A DNA stretch of 64,000 nucleotides. Origin: Heliocybe sulcata. Lineage: Eukaryota; Basidiomycota; Agaricomycetes; Gloeophyllales; Gloeophyllaceae. The notes beneath the pieces were generated by a model, which was not told where the DNA came from, searched no databases, and saw only the letters and a list, made by a program, of their open reading frames with translations. The DNA lies in NCBI GenBank assembly GCA_004369045.1, contig ML213508.1, positions 1,381,572 to 1,445,571 of the forward strand, written 5' to 3'. The translations under genes were made by a program, and so were the position numbers. The number at the start of each line of letters is the position of its first letter. Position 1 is the stretch's first letter. This document shows, piece after piece, positions 22,939 to 33,668 of this stretch.

Positions 22939-24836
22939 TAGGTTAGGGCGGTCGCTGTCGTCCTCGTCGTCCTCGGAAAGGAGCGCAAAGTCGCCAAAAT
23001 GCCTGGGCGCCCGGTCTCGTTCGCGACGGGGGATCTGTTACTATATTTGGGAAGCCGATAGTTCCGAAGTGACTTCACTGACTACACGCGCACTACGTAA
23101 CACAGCCATAATGTAAGGACTTTGGAGTAAACAGAAATATCATGCAGGGCGAGATGAAAATAACAACTGGTTGGTACCGCCATCCTTGTGAGCATCGAGC
23201 AACACGAGTACGAATATGCCCGAAACAGATAGAGAGCAACACTGATATTGGGTACCTTGCTGGGCGGATGGTGCGCTCAGAGGACGAAGGCACAAGCAAG
23301 AGGTGGTAAAAGCAACAGAACCTGGGCAATATGCATTCTTCAGCGTCTCCAGTCCAAGCCTTGCACTTCTCAGCATAAACCCGCCTCTCCTGATTGAGAG
23401 GTGCACGGATAGGTGCGTGATGGTCAACAAAACCCGAAGTCAGCAAGGCTACTGAAGGAACTGATGTCGAGCTTGTCCAAGGCGCATTGAGATCGAAGTA
23501 TAGTGATAGAAGGGGACAGTAGCACGCCATTACTCGTTTTGATTGTCGAATTGTAAGATTGAGGAGGGCTGGCAGGAGGTAGTTAAAGAAGGAGTCCATC
23601 CTGGATTTGCTGGCGGATGTCTCCTCGATGAAAGCGAGTATGCGAGGAACGGATTTCATTCTGAAGGGACGAAGCGGACCGAGATGCAGTACAGCAGGGC
23701 CTCTCTTCTTTAGCAAGTTATTGGGCAATTGCTGGGGATCAAAGATTTTCAGAGCTTTGAATTCCTTCAGGATAGCAGAGGAAGCTGAAATGCTTATATT
23801 TCTTGGGAATCAGTGAGCGTTGTGACCGGACAATATTCAACTGAACGTCGCACTTGCGCACCTAGTTCCCCAGTGAAGTTGCTTGGCCAGCCAGACGCAA
23901 GACTGGATCCCGTCATGCTAACGAGAAATCCCTTGCGAGTTGGTGCAGCCGTTTACTCTATAGTAAGTGTACTGTGAAGACGACAGTGATGAAGAGAAGG
24001 ATGTTGGCTGAAGAGTGTGTATTACTCGAACCTGGAGTCATGCCGCGCGAGCTCGGAAGATCCCGGGATCAACGAGCACCAAACCGCAGGTTTCTCATCT
24101 CTTGCAACAACATTTTGTTTGATACACGCCCTCTGGGGTTCCATACCCCCGTAGGAACAGCCTGCCCGCATTGCGCCACAGCATATGCAGCCCATCAGAA
24201 CCCATCAACCTCTGACTTGGTTCTATCTGGCGCCGTCGATAGGTCATATTCCGTGGCTGTCTCTGCTAATACGCGACGACCAATTCTCGCACTATCGATG
24301 TAAGTCGGCGGAAGTGAAATGGAATGCGATGATGGGATGCTAAACTAATGGTCCACCGTCCTTACCAAAGCGCCGACACAAGGGTCGACGATTGGCGGTA
24401 AGAGGATCTCGATATACCTTTGCTGGGAAAGATTTCAGATACAGATGGAAGATGATCGTGAGCTAACTTCCTATCTCAAATTCATATCTCTCCCTGAGAA
24501 CCTGATTCCGGTGGACTGGTAGGTCCATTGAGCCTTGAGGCGTTCTCGTCATATGTAAACAAGTAGGCGCCTCTCGCAGTGGGGAATGGTCCCCAGGGAC
24601 TCCCGCAAAAATGTCTATGGTGGCGTGATGAACGCAGAGATCCTGATCCGGTACCAAGTGCAGTCAAGGATATGGCCATGGATATTCCTTCCGGTGGTGG
24701 CTGAATCCGTAATATTCCCTGGGTCACCTAGGTCAGAAGCCTTCATAGTGGCCTCTGTCCCTCGTTTCTCGAGTGCCGTCGTCCTTCTCGCACTCGATAC
24801 GCTGCCTTGCCCCGCTCAATCCAAGGGTGCTCTGCC
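22939..24836. other. gene-poor interval between LCB2 and desaturase 3
   Basis: About 1.9 kb upstream of two divergent genes, so it should contain both promoters. A 211-codon frame on the minus strand (23093-23728) shows no family motif. No repeats or transposon features were seen. Confidence 0.4.
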
Positions 24837-26841
24837 ATGCAGTGGTATCAAATATTCCAAAACGGCCCAGAGTACGAGGCTAGGAAGCAGAACTCGACCT
24901 TCACTCCCTCGAATCTCTCTCTGAAGGACGTACATGCCGCCGTCCCCAAGCATCTGTTCCAGAGGGACACCGCGAAAAGTCTCTACTACATCCTGCGACA
25001 TGTGGCCTTGACCTACGCGTTCTACGTCCTCGGCACTCGGATAGATGCCTTTGCATGGACACTCGGCACGACATACGCCCTGCGCTACCCTGTCAGGGTT
25101 CTGCTGCGGTCAGCACTCTGGGTTACCTACTGGTTCTGGCAGAGCATCGCGTTCGCGGGGCTGTGGTGCTTAGGTGAGTATAGCTCCAGTCTCCTTCCAC
25201 CGTAGTCCCCAGAGCTTGACAGTCCACTCAGGACATGAAGTAGGCTTGCCAACTCTGATGGTGGTGGGCGCGCGCAGCTCATCTCTTCCGTGTTAGACGG
25301 GACACGATGCCCTATCGCCTCGCCCCTGGTTCAACGCCGTCGCGGGCATCATTCTGCATACGTTCATATTGGTCCCGTACTACTCCTGGAGGGTCACCCA
25401 CCGCACGCATCACGTATGCCCTGACTTTTCGACTGCGATCATTGCAGCGGCTGACAAGCGCCATCTGTCCTAGAAATCCACAAATAACACCGAACGTGAT
25501 GAGACGTACATTCCCCCGACGCGCAAGGATCTCAAGCTTCCTGATGGCAAGGTGGCGGTCAAGATGGACTACAAGGACATTATCGAAGAAACACCGGCGT
25601 ATACTCTGTTCAAGTTAGTCATGCGGCAGCTTTTGTAAGTGCCTATTTTACTCTGGAAGAGCGGTGGTCAATACCTTTGCCGATGTCAGGGGTTATCAGC
25701 TGTATCTTTTGTGAGTTCAGTATGTTGACCCGCCCTTCACGGAGGAATGACTAGTGTACTATAGACACAATCGAAAAGGCAACCCGAAGTATCCGCCTTG
25801 GACCAGCGTAAGTTGGTAGAGGACCTCGGCCCGACTTCGTTATGTCTGATGCTCTTGCTATCTTTAGCATTACAAGCCGTCCTCACAGATCTTCAAGCCT
25901 GAGCAGCGTAAGTGGTCAATCCACCTCAAGTCAGTCCTCGCCGCTCAAGTCGACTGACGACTTTCAGGGCAATCCATCGTCGTCTCTAATGTCTGCATCG
26001 CGACAATGCTCTCCATCCTCGCGATTTGGACGCACCAGACTAGTGGGCTATATATGTGGAAGCACTACTGGGTGCCGTGGTTGGTAAGCTCGTCGACGCT
26101 GATCATTTGTGTAGAGTCTCTGACGTACTGGAATGGAAGTTTGCAAATAGCTGGTACGTGCGAAACTCGTCTGTATTCAATGTATTGTGGACTGACTTGT
26201 GTTCAGGATCGTCACCTTCACGTACCTCCAGCACTCGGATCCTACCATTCCTTACTACCGCAGGGTAGGTCGTGGAATCCCAGCCGTGCTCGGTGTACTG
26301 AGATGATTTCTCTCTTAGGATCAGTGGACCTTTGCTCGAGGTGCTCTAGCTACGGTAGACCGACCTTTCTTCGGCTGGGTCGGACGGTTCTTCTTGCATA
26401 ATGTTGGTTCATTGATTTCCCTTGCGTCTTCGGAGAAATACGAGAGCTTATTCATCATTGCAGATTGCGCATGACCATGTCGCCCACCACTTTTTCTCGA
26501 TGATCCCATTCTGTAAGTGCCCTTATACCATGAACAAAACGGTTATCTTACATGTGTTCAGACAACCAGCCCGCTGTTACAGAGGCAATTAAACCCGTGC
26601 TAGGCGACCATTACAATTACGATTCTACGGTGAGTCCCACCACAACCCTAAGGAGGATCCATTCACTTAGACTTCCCGACCCTTTCGGACGGTGATGCAG
26701 GGCACGTTGTTTGCGCTGTGGCGATCCTTCCGGCAGTGCACGTTTATCGAGGATGACGGTGACGTTGTGTTCTTCAAGAACCAACAGGGAGAGGCTGTCC
26801 GCGAAGTCGCAGGATCTGCAGGGGTGGCGGGTGCTCAGTAA
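24837..26841 (+). CDS. FAD2-like fatty acid desaturase (desaturase 3)
   Basis: Third membrane desaturase. Start [16 protein letters not shown]; the next part, [21 protein letters not shown], parallels desaturase 1 (LAEIHAAIPKHLYQKSTRKSL). Box 1 is split: [14 protein letters not shown]. Box 2 is [10 protein letters not shown], followed by [15 protein letters not shown]. Box 3 is [14 protein letters not shown]. The C-terminus reads [18 protein letters not shown] and ends VAGAQ-stop. It has about twelve small exons, several shorter than 60 nt, so it is more fragmented than the other two. The shared HVAHHFFS box, ILVPYYSW segment and N-terminus group it with desaturase 1. The HETGHD box 1 is unusual. 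It could be an acetylenase or a desaturase of another position. Confidence 0.84.
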
Positions 26842-27521
26842 TTCAAGCATGGCCGGGCCGAGCGACGGTGGCGTCTGCTTCTCAGCCTGGTTGTGAAGGG
26901 ACCATCCATGGTCACCCTTTGCGGTGAATATATATAATTTGCGGCGTATTCTGTCAGTGACCTGGCAACTATCGAATGATCTCCGTTTCTGAGTGTAGTA
27001 GGACGCCGACTCTGCAAGCACTCTTTGTAGTGGTTACCCTCCTCGATCCGCTAATGAGACTAGTGGATCCTGCGTCGGGCGCGTTGCCATCGGGCTGCTG
27101 TGGCAAGTCGCGCGTCGCGACGCTGCATGCACCTTGTACTCTTGCTCCTCCGCGCGCGCCAAGTATACCTTCTGCGTCGACAGAGACCCTGCTACTGTCG
27201 ATGTAACTCCACGATCGACAGCAGTTGCTGCGGCTGCCAGGGCTAGATCCGACTAGTGGTCGTTCTGAATACACTGAATCTCTGCCTCTTGTCGCCGTAT
27301 TCTTGATTCGCGGCCTCTTCTCCTCGATACTGGCCCGAGGATCCAACCCTTTGACATTAGCTGGTAAAGACCGGGATGGCCGGTGTCCATCAAGACGATC
27401 TCAAGTCGAATGACTAGGCGTGCTATAACGGGGCCATCTGCGAGATTCCTGTCTTGTCCAGCAGTTTAAGAGGGACCAGGTATGGAGGATAATTGGCAAC
27501 GACGACTCCTCCACTGCTACA
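26842..27521. other. intergenic region before thioesterase
   Basis: Nothing beyond short frames was seen. It should contain the desaturase 3 terminator and the thioesterase promoter. Confidence 0.35.
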
Positions 27522-28431
27522 ATGTCCAGACTGTCCCAGCCATTTACACCGACCGAAGAGGCGGTGCTCAACGAGTACGATCTGACGCCAGCGCCGACGC
27601 CGTGCTCATCCTCTACCAGCAAGCACCGCGGTTCTCGCTTAAATTGCAGTCGCGGTCAAGTTTGGGTGGATCCTCAATCTCTACCGAACTATGGCGACGC
27701 ATCCCAGATAGGAGGCAATGCCCCAGAATGCGTGAAGCAACTCAACAATAACACGTTTGGCGCCTACGGCTTGGGAGATGAAGGGTGTTTTGGCTATGCA
27801 GTAGGAAAAGATCTGAGGTTTGTGGAAGTCAGTATAGACCGCCGTCAGGACAAAGGCGGGAGAATGGAGGCAACTACTGTGGCCGAGGTCGATGTGACGA
27901 AAAGTAAGGCATCTGCCCTCTCTCAGGAGATATTTCGCACTGAATATTACAATTTAGAGATGTTGAACGGTGCCGGTATGCTGCACGGGGGCTGTTTGGC
28001 GTATCTCGTAGACATGTGAGTTCGTGTCTTCCGAATTCTTTCCCCATCTAACATTCGCCGTGCGGTTCCCAGGTGCTGCGCTACACCCTCCATCGTCTTG
28101 GGTCTAGTGCAAAGAATCAACGGAGTTGGCGTAACACAGGCTATGAACATTCTTTATCATTCTCCGGCACCATCGTAGGTTTGTTCAATACGAAACCGGT
28201 ATCAAAAGGTTTATCTCTGCGTCACAGAGGCACAACGCTGCGAATCGTTAGCACCTCCGTTACCTTGGGTGGGCGCTGCATGACTTCTCGCTGTGAGGCA
28301 AGTTCTCCATGTAGCTTTCCGCGACACCTCGCAGAATTTTGATGGCGCAGTAGGTGATTGATCACCACAGTGGCCGATCAATAGCTTCGGCGTTTCTCAA
28401 CAAAATGCAGCCTAACACGGCTAAGCTATGA
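27522..28431 (+). CDS. hotdog-fold acyl-CoA thioesterase-like protein
   Basis: Member of the ACOT13/PaaI-like hotdog family, which hydrolyses acyl-CoA thioesters. Exons 27522-28015, 28073-28174, 28228-28297 and 28354-28431 sum to 744 nt (247 residues). The core motif GMLHGGCLAYLVDM (HGG on the hot-dog helix) is followed across the first intron by CCATPSIVLGL, then AMNILYHSPAPSGTTLRIVSTS and TLGGRCMTSRCEV, and ends AFLNKMQPNTAKL-stop. The N-terminal ~110 residues are an extension unlike the compact family members. The third intron begins GC instead of GT. It sits between desaturase 3 and a GMC oxidoreductase, all on the plus strand, so a role in releasing a modified acyl chain is possible but unproven. 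Confidence 0.78.
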
Positions 28432-28863
28432 CTTCTCCGTGGACGTCTCAGTTCGGTGAAAAAGCCGCCGATGCTAGAACGATGGTGTACGATACATCAA
28501 GCCCGAGTCTGGCCTCTGAACGTTAACCTTGAAGTCCACAATGTAAAAGAAACCTCGGAGAGGGGTTTATGTAATATGGTTGTATTTTCCAATGTTCAGC
28601 GTTACGAGGTATCCGGAGTCCGTGTCTGGCGGATTCGGTCGACAAGTCCGGTCAGTCTTCGTCTTCCTCTTGAAGATACGCGCTATCCGCGGAAGTCTCC
28701 CTGGCATCACCGTCATGAGATGATGCCAAAGGCACCCTTTCATCGGGCAGGCCGACTTTACTGATCATTGAATCGCCCTATCGAAGGCTTATGAATTTCA
28801 ACCACAATTAGTCAACTAGCGACGTCCTTCTCTCACTTGCTGGCGCACCCCGAGCTCGCCCTC
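28432..28863. other. short intergenic region
   Basis: 432 bp between the thioesterase stop and the GMC oxidoreductase start. No clear element was seen. Confidence 0.3.
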
Positions 28864-31232
28864 ATGCCCACCCATCCGCGCGTCTACTCTGCCCACCATG
28901 CCGCCTTTGCGAAGACGAAGTTTGGCGACGGCGGCTCGTCCACACCTGAGTTCGACTTCATTGTGGTGGGAGGCGGCCCCGCGGGATGCGCCCTAGCAGT
29001 ACGCCTTGCCGAAAGCCCCGCCGGGTACTCTGTCCTTCTGCTTGAGCAGGGCACAACGTAAGAGACGTCGCGTGGTCGCGCTGGACTTGTAGTCTTAATT
29101 TATCCAAGTGTCGAGCAAAATCCAGAACTCCAGAATTCCACCAGGTTGCCGCTGCTTACCCGTTCTTTGCATGGCAGTTCCTTTGACGTCCAGTATCCAA
29201 CCGTCGGGGAGAATCAGTTTGCTCACAAGGAGCTGAAGATTAACAATGGTGCGATTTGTTAGGCGTGTTCGACTTGTATATCACTGACGGCATCTTGCGT
29301 CTGCAGGCAAGGTACTGGGTGGATCCACCTGCATCAACTGGGGTATATGGACCAGAGGGCCGAAACGTACGATCTCTCGGACATCGCTCTCGAGTTACTG
29401 AGAGTAACTCTCATCCAGACGACTACGATCTATGGGCGCAACTGACCGGCAATCAGGAGCTATCGTGGGATGCGATGCTTCCGACGTTCAAGCGTGTAAG
29501 AGCCATACCCTCGTGACGAGTACGTTTACTGATCGCCGTCTAGATCGAACGCCAGACAAGCGTGACCGTTGACAGCCCGCAAGGGCCCATATCCATCCGC
29601 TCGAGCTCGGAATCGCCCAGGGATAATTACTGGTCCGGTACGGCTGCTCTATCTCTTGAACAGGCAGGCTTCAAGAGACTACTGAATATTAATGATGGTG
29701 ATATGCTCGGGTACGGGGAACTTGTGGAGAACGTGGGTGAGAAGGGGCAGAGAGCCACCGCAAACGAGTATCTGAAGAAGACGAGCGCGGCAGGGCTGGA
29801 GGTGTGGACTGCCGTGCGGGCGGAGAAGATTGTGTTCGAAGGTGAGGGGGGAGACGGGAAGACGCGCGCTGTTGCTGTGTCTACGCATGTTGGCTTGGTG
29901 AGAGCAAGGAAGGAGATTGTAGGTGCAGCTTTCCCTCCTCATTGTTGCCGGTTTCAGTCATTTGTGGCTCGATTTATTAGATCTTGAGCGCCGGTGCTGT
30001 CCAGAGCCCGCATATCCTTCTGCTGTACGTTCTTGCCTTGCTGTGCAAATCGGTAACTGACACAGTGAATGATTTATTTAGCTCAGGCTTGGGCCCTCGC
30101 TCGCAATTGGACACTCACGGGATTCCTGTGATACATGACCTACCTGACGTGGGCCAGAACTTATGGGAGCATCCTTTCGTGGATATAAGGTTCGTATGTC
30201 ATCGAAACATATAGCATGACACTCGTCAGTAACGGGGCTGTGGAATGTAGGTTCAAGCTGCGTAGTGACAAGCGACGAGACACGGCAGAGGACCTGGCTA
30301 GCCTCAGGACTGCCGGACGGCATTTGGACAAGTGGGCGAATGAAGGAAAGGGCATGATTAGTGGTATGCTGGGTTGTCGCATCGTTGCTGCTCATGGTAC
30401 TAAACTGAGAGCAGGGATCCCCGTGGAATGGTTCACGTTTACGAATCTGAAGGAGAGAATAGAGCCGATCTTAAATAAAGGTGCGCCTATTAGGAGTACT
30501 ACTCGGGAAGTTGTAACGCGTCGTTGTTAGACTCCTCCATGACGGAATACGAGAAGAGCACTCTCCTGCGGCCTACTGTACCGCATGTCGAGCAATTCTT
30601 GCACTACGGTCACGGTCTTACCGCAGCGCCCGACCCCTTCCAGTCTTCCTACATTTCCATCTCCAATGTCCTCCTGACTCCCCGGTCGCGAGGCTCCGTC
30701 TCTCTTGCACCAGGATCATTCAATGCAGCTCAGGAATCCCCGTGCGATCCGATAGACCCGCGCATGCCCCGTATCGAGGTGAATCAGCTGAAAGAGGAGG
30801 TGGACCGCGAGATGATGGTCGCCTCGATCGAGAAGGCGTATGATGTGCTGAGTTCGAAGGCTTGGGAGGAGTTCTTGGAGCCCCAGGAGAAGCCTAGTAG
30901 AGAGGCGATTTTGGAGATCATTAAGGAGAGGCTTACGACGCGTGAGTGCCTCCCGACGAATCCTTGATTCGATGATTGAAGTAGGTATCCGCGTCTCAGT
31001 TTGGCATCTCGGAGGAACATGCGCGATGGAAACGACCTTTAACAAGGGAGTAGTCGACTCTACCTTCCGGGTACATGGTGTGGAGGGGCTGCGGGTGGCC
31101 GGTATGGTGTCTTTCACGTCCTAGACTGACATACCGTTGATCAGTTCCATGTCCTCAGACACCAGCGTTATTCCCTTCCCGATATCCGCGCACACTCAGG
31201 CAGTGGCTTATGCTATTGGCGAGAAGGTATGA
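28864..31232 (+). CDS. GMC-family FAD oxidoreductase
   Basis: Flavin-dependent alcohol oxidase or dehydrogenase (glucose-methanol-choline family). The start MPTHPRVYS leads into the FAD-binding Rossmann motif FIVVGGGPAGCALAVRLAE. Exon 2 reads TVEQNPELQNSTRLPLLTR. Then come GKVLGGSTCINWGIWTRGP, HDYDLWAQLTGNQELSWDAMLPTFK, the second FAD motif LSAGAVQSPHILLL-SGLGPRSQLDTHGIP and DLPDVGQNLWEHPFVDIRF. The catalytic region has VSVWHLGGTCAM (active-site His) and ISAHTQAVAYAIGEKV-stop, where most relatives have Asn-Thr in place of His-Thr. At least nine exons; the junction between ~30230 and 30540 is the least certain. No signal peptide is seen, so it is probably intracellular. The substrate is unknown; a fatty alcohol, aryl alcohol or sugar alcohol are possibilities. 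Confidence 0.82.
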
Positions 31233-31751
31233 GGTGAATCAGGCACGTAGTTTCGTCGGTGTATTGATTGCTTCCTCGATAGGCTGCCGTCTTTATTGGG
31301 AGAGATCATCCGTGAGCTGTTAATGCTATGAGGGTACGAGCATACGGGGTTGCATGCATACTTGCCACTTGCCTTCTGGGCAGACTCCCATGCTGCCCCA
31401 TCCGAAATGACATAGATATTGAATGTACGAATAATGCACTGCCGACATTGCAGAGTCATTAATGAACAGAAACGTGGTATGCTATGCGCGCCGTAGTAAC
31501 GGTCTCGTCGAGGAGACTTCCCTAGCGAGTCTAGGCTGTTCCTGCAAGCGGTTCTGCTTTCACCTCTTCTTCCTCCTCCTGTACACAAGCTGTAGAACGC
31601 AATGCATCTGGCGCGCATCGCTCAGTACAGCAATCCTCTGTCCAATGTCCGTCGGACGCCCGAGCATTTCGCCTACAAAACCCTGAGAACTGTCTCGCCT
31701 GTCTCTTTCCGCATGACTCGTGCTGGTCTATAAACTGCAGCTGTCTGGGGC
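31233..31751. other. intergenic region before alanine transaminase
   Basis: About 0.5 kb, presumably the promoter of the aminotransferase gene. No open frame of note was seen. Confidence 0.35.
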
Positions 31752-33359
31752 ATGGTTGCTGGGATCCGTCTCCCTGCGCGTCCACGCTTACCTTCGCGCT
31801 TCTCGAGCAGTATGCCGGTCAGGCCCCTAACCCTCGACTCTGTGAACCCCGCTATTTTGAAGGTGCAGTATGCCGTCCGAGGCGAGCTCGCAATCAAGGC
31901 AGAGGAACATCGTTTGAAGCTCACGAAGGACGATCATGGCTTGCCTTTCAAAAGAGTTATAAACTCGAATATTGGGAACCCTCAGCAGAAGGGGTTGGAT
32001 CAGCCGCCAATAACATGGACGAGGCAGGTGCGTTGGCGCGTGGACAGTAACCTTGAATCGTGGTCTCAGGTCGACAGTCTTTAGATTTGTGCGTTGATGG
32101 AATGGCCAGCGCTCATGGATCTTGCGCCGCAAGTCTTTCCGAAGGATGTTATTGCTCGCGCGAAGGAGCTGCAGGAGGATATCGGGTCCATTGGCGCTTA
32201 CTCTCATAGCCAGGGTGTTCCCCTCATCCGCAAGAGCGTCGCACAGTTCATCGAAGGCGAGTAGCATTCTCCCAAAATGATGAATGATATACTCATTCGC
32301 ATCCTGTTAGAACGCGATGGCTATCCATCGAACCCTGACCATATCTTCTTGACTGCTGGAGCTTCCGCCGGCGTCTCCCTCCTCATCTCAATGCTCATCA
32401 CTCCCCCAAAGTCCGGCATTCTCATTCCTATTCCTCAATACCCCTTGTACACCGCTACTCTCGCTCAACATTCCGGAATTGCTATCCCCTACCATCTCGA
32501 TGAGGCATCGGAGTGGTCCACGTCTCTCCATGAGATTGAAGGAGCGCTGGAGAAGTCCTACAAGGACGGCATCGAGCCCAAGGCTCTCGTCATCATCAAC
32601 CCAGGTAACCCAACAGGTGCTCTCCTAGACGAGCACACCCAGGAAGAGCTTATCAAGCTCTGCGAGAAGCACAATCTCGTTCTACTAGCAGACGAAGTGT
32701 ACCAGAGCAACCTACACAGCCCTGACTCTCATCCCTTCATCTCCTTCAAAAAGCTCGTCTGCCGCATGAACTCCCCCGTCGCGCTCTTCTCCTTCCACTC
32801 CATCTCCAAGGGCGTGCAGGGCGAGTGCGGGCGGCGCGGCGGGTACTTCGAGTGCACGAACGTCCCCGACCCCATCCTCTCCCTGATCTACAAGATGGTC
32901 TCTGTCGGCCTCTGCCCGCCGCTGACGGGCCAGATCGGCGTGGACTGCATGGTGCGTCCGCCCAAGCCCGGCGACGAATCGTACCCGCTCTGGAAGAAGG
33001 AAACGGACTCGACCCATGCGGCCCTGGCGTCGCGCACGAAGATCATGGCGGAGAGGCTGAACAAGCTGCCGGGCGTGTCGTGCGTGTCCTCGCCGGGCGC
33101 GTTGTACCTCTACCCGAAGCTTGAGCTGCCCGAGAGCGCGATCGAGGCGGCGAAGCAGGCTGGCAAGAGTCCGGATACCTTTTACGCGCTGCAGCTGTTG
33201 GACGAGACAGGTATTTGCGTCGTCCCCGGGGAGGGTTTCGGGAAGAAGGATGGGCACAACTATTACCGACTGACCTGTTTGTGCCCTGGTGTGGAAGAGT
33301 ATGTGGGTGCGCTGGAACAGTTCCATGTGAACTTCATGAAGAAGTATGGTGGCTTGTAA
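31752..33359 (+). CDS. ALT1: alanine transaminase
   Basis: PLP enzyme interconverting alanine plus 2-oxoglutarate with pyruvate plus glutamate. Exons 31752-32027, 32085-32256 and 32311-33359 sum to 1497 nt (498 residues). Motifs are RVINSNIGNPQQKGL, SIGAYSHSQGVPLIRKSVA, FLTAGASAGVSLLI, VIINPGNPTGALLDE, LLADEVYQSN, the PLP lysine in SFHSISKG, ECGRRGGYFE, and GICVVPGEGFG near the C-terminus. The first 20 residues (MVAGIRLPARPRLPSRFSSS) are Arg/Ser-rich with no acid, like a mitochondrial presequence. A second in-frame ATG at 31812 would give a cytosolic form. The second intron has a GC donor. Central metabolism; no specific link to the lipid genes beside it. Confidence 0.93.
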
Positions 33360-33668
33360 TGCCAATGACGATATCAATCCATGTCTTGGATGGATATTCG
33401 CGTGCTTACGGTGACTATTACCTACTTTAGGGTCTACTGAGGATCAAAAAATGGCAATAGATGTATTTGAGGCCGTAAGGTCTTCGCCCCGCTCAGAGTA
33501 TTCTTGCAGATTTATATGTCTCTTACCAATCCCCGACCCATCCAGCCTCATGTTCAAGACTCTTCCGCGCTCTTGCACAAATCGTTACGGGTCAGCCGTT
33601 GAAAGAAAGTTGGAGGGCGCCACTATGAAAGGGGGTCATTTTTGCGGGGGGGCAAATGAATGACGATG
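33360..33668. other. convergent 3' ends
   Basis: 309 bp between the stops of the alanine transaminase (+) and the SH3 protein (-). It probably holds both polyadenylation regions. Confidence 0.35.

Noticed and set aside
23093-23728. 211-codon open frame on the minus strand upstream of LCB2
   Set aside because: No motif, no plausible exon partners and composition unlike neighbouring coding DNA; treated as chance.
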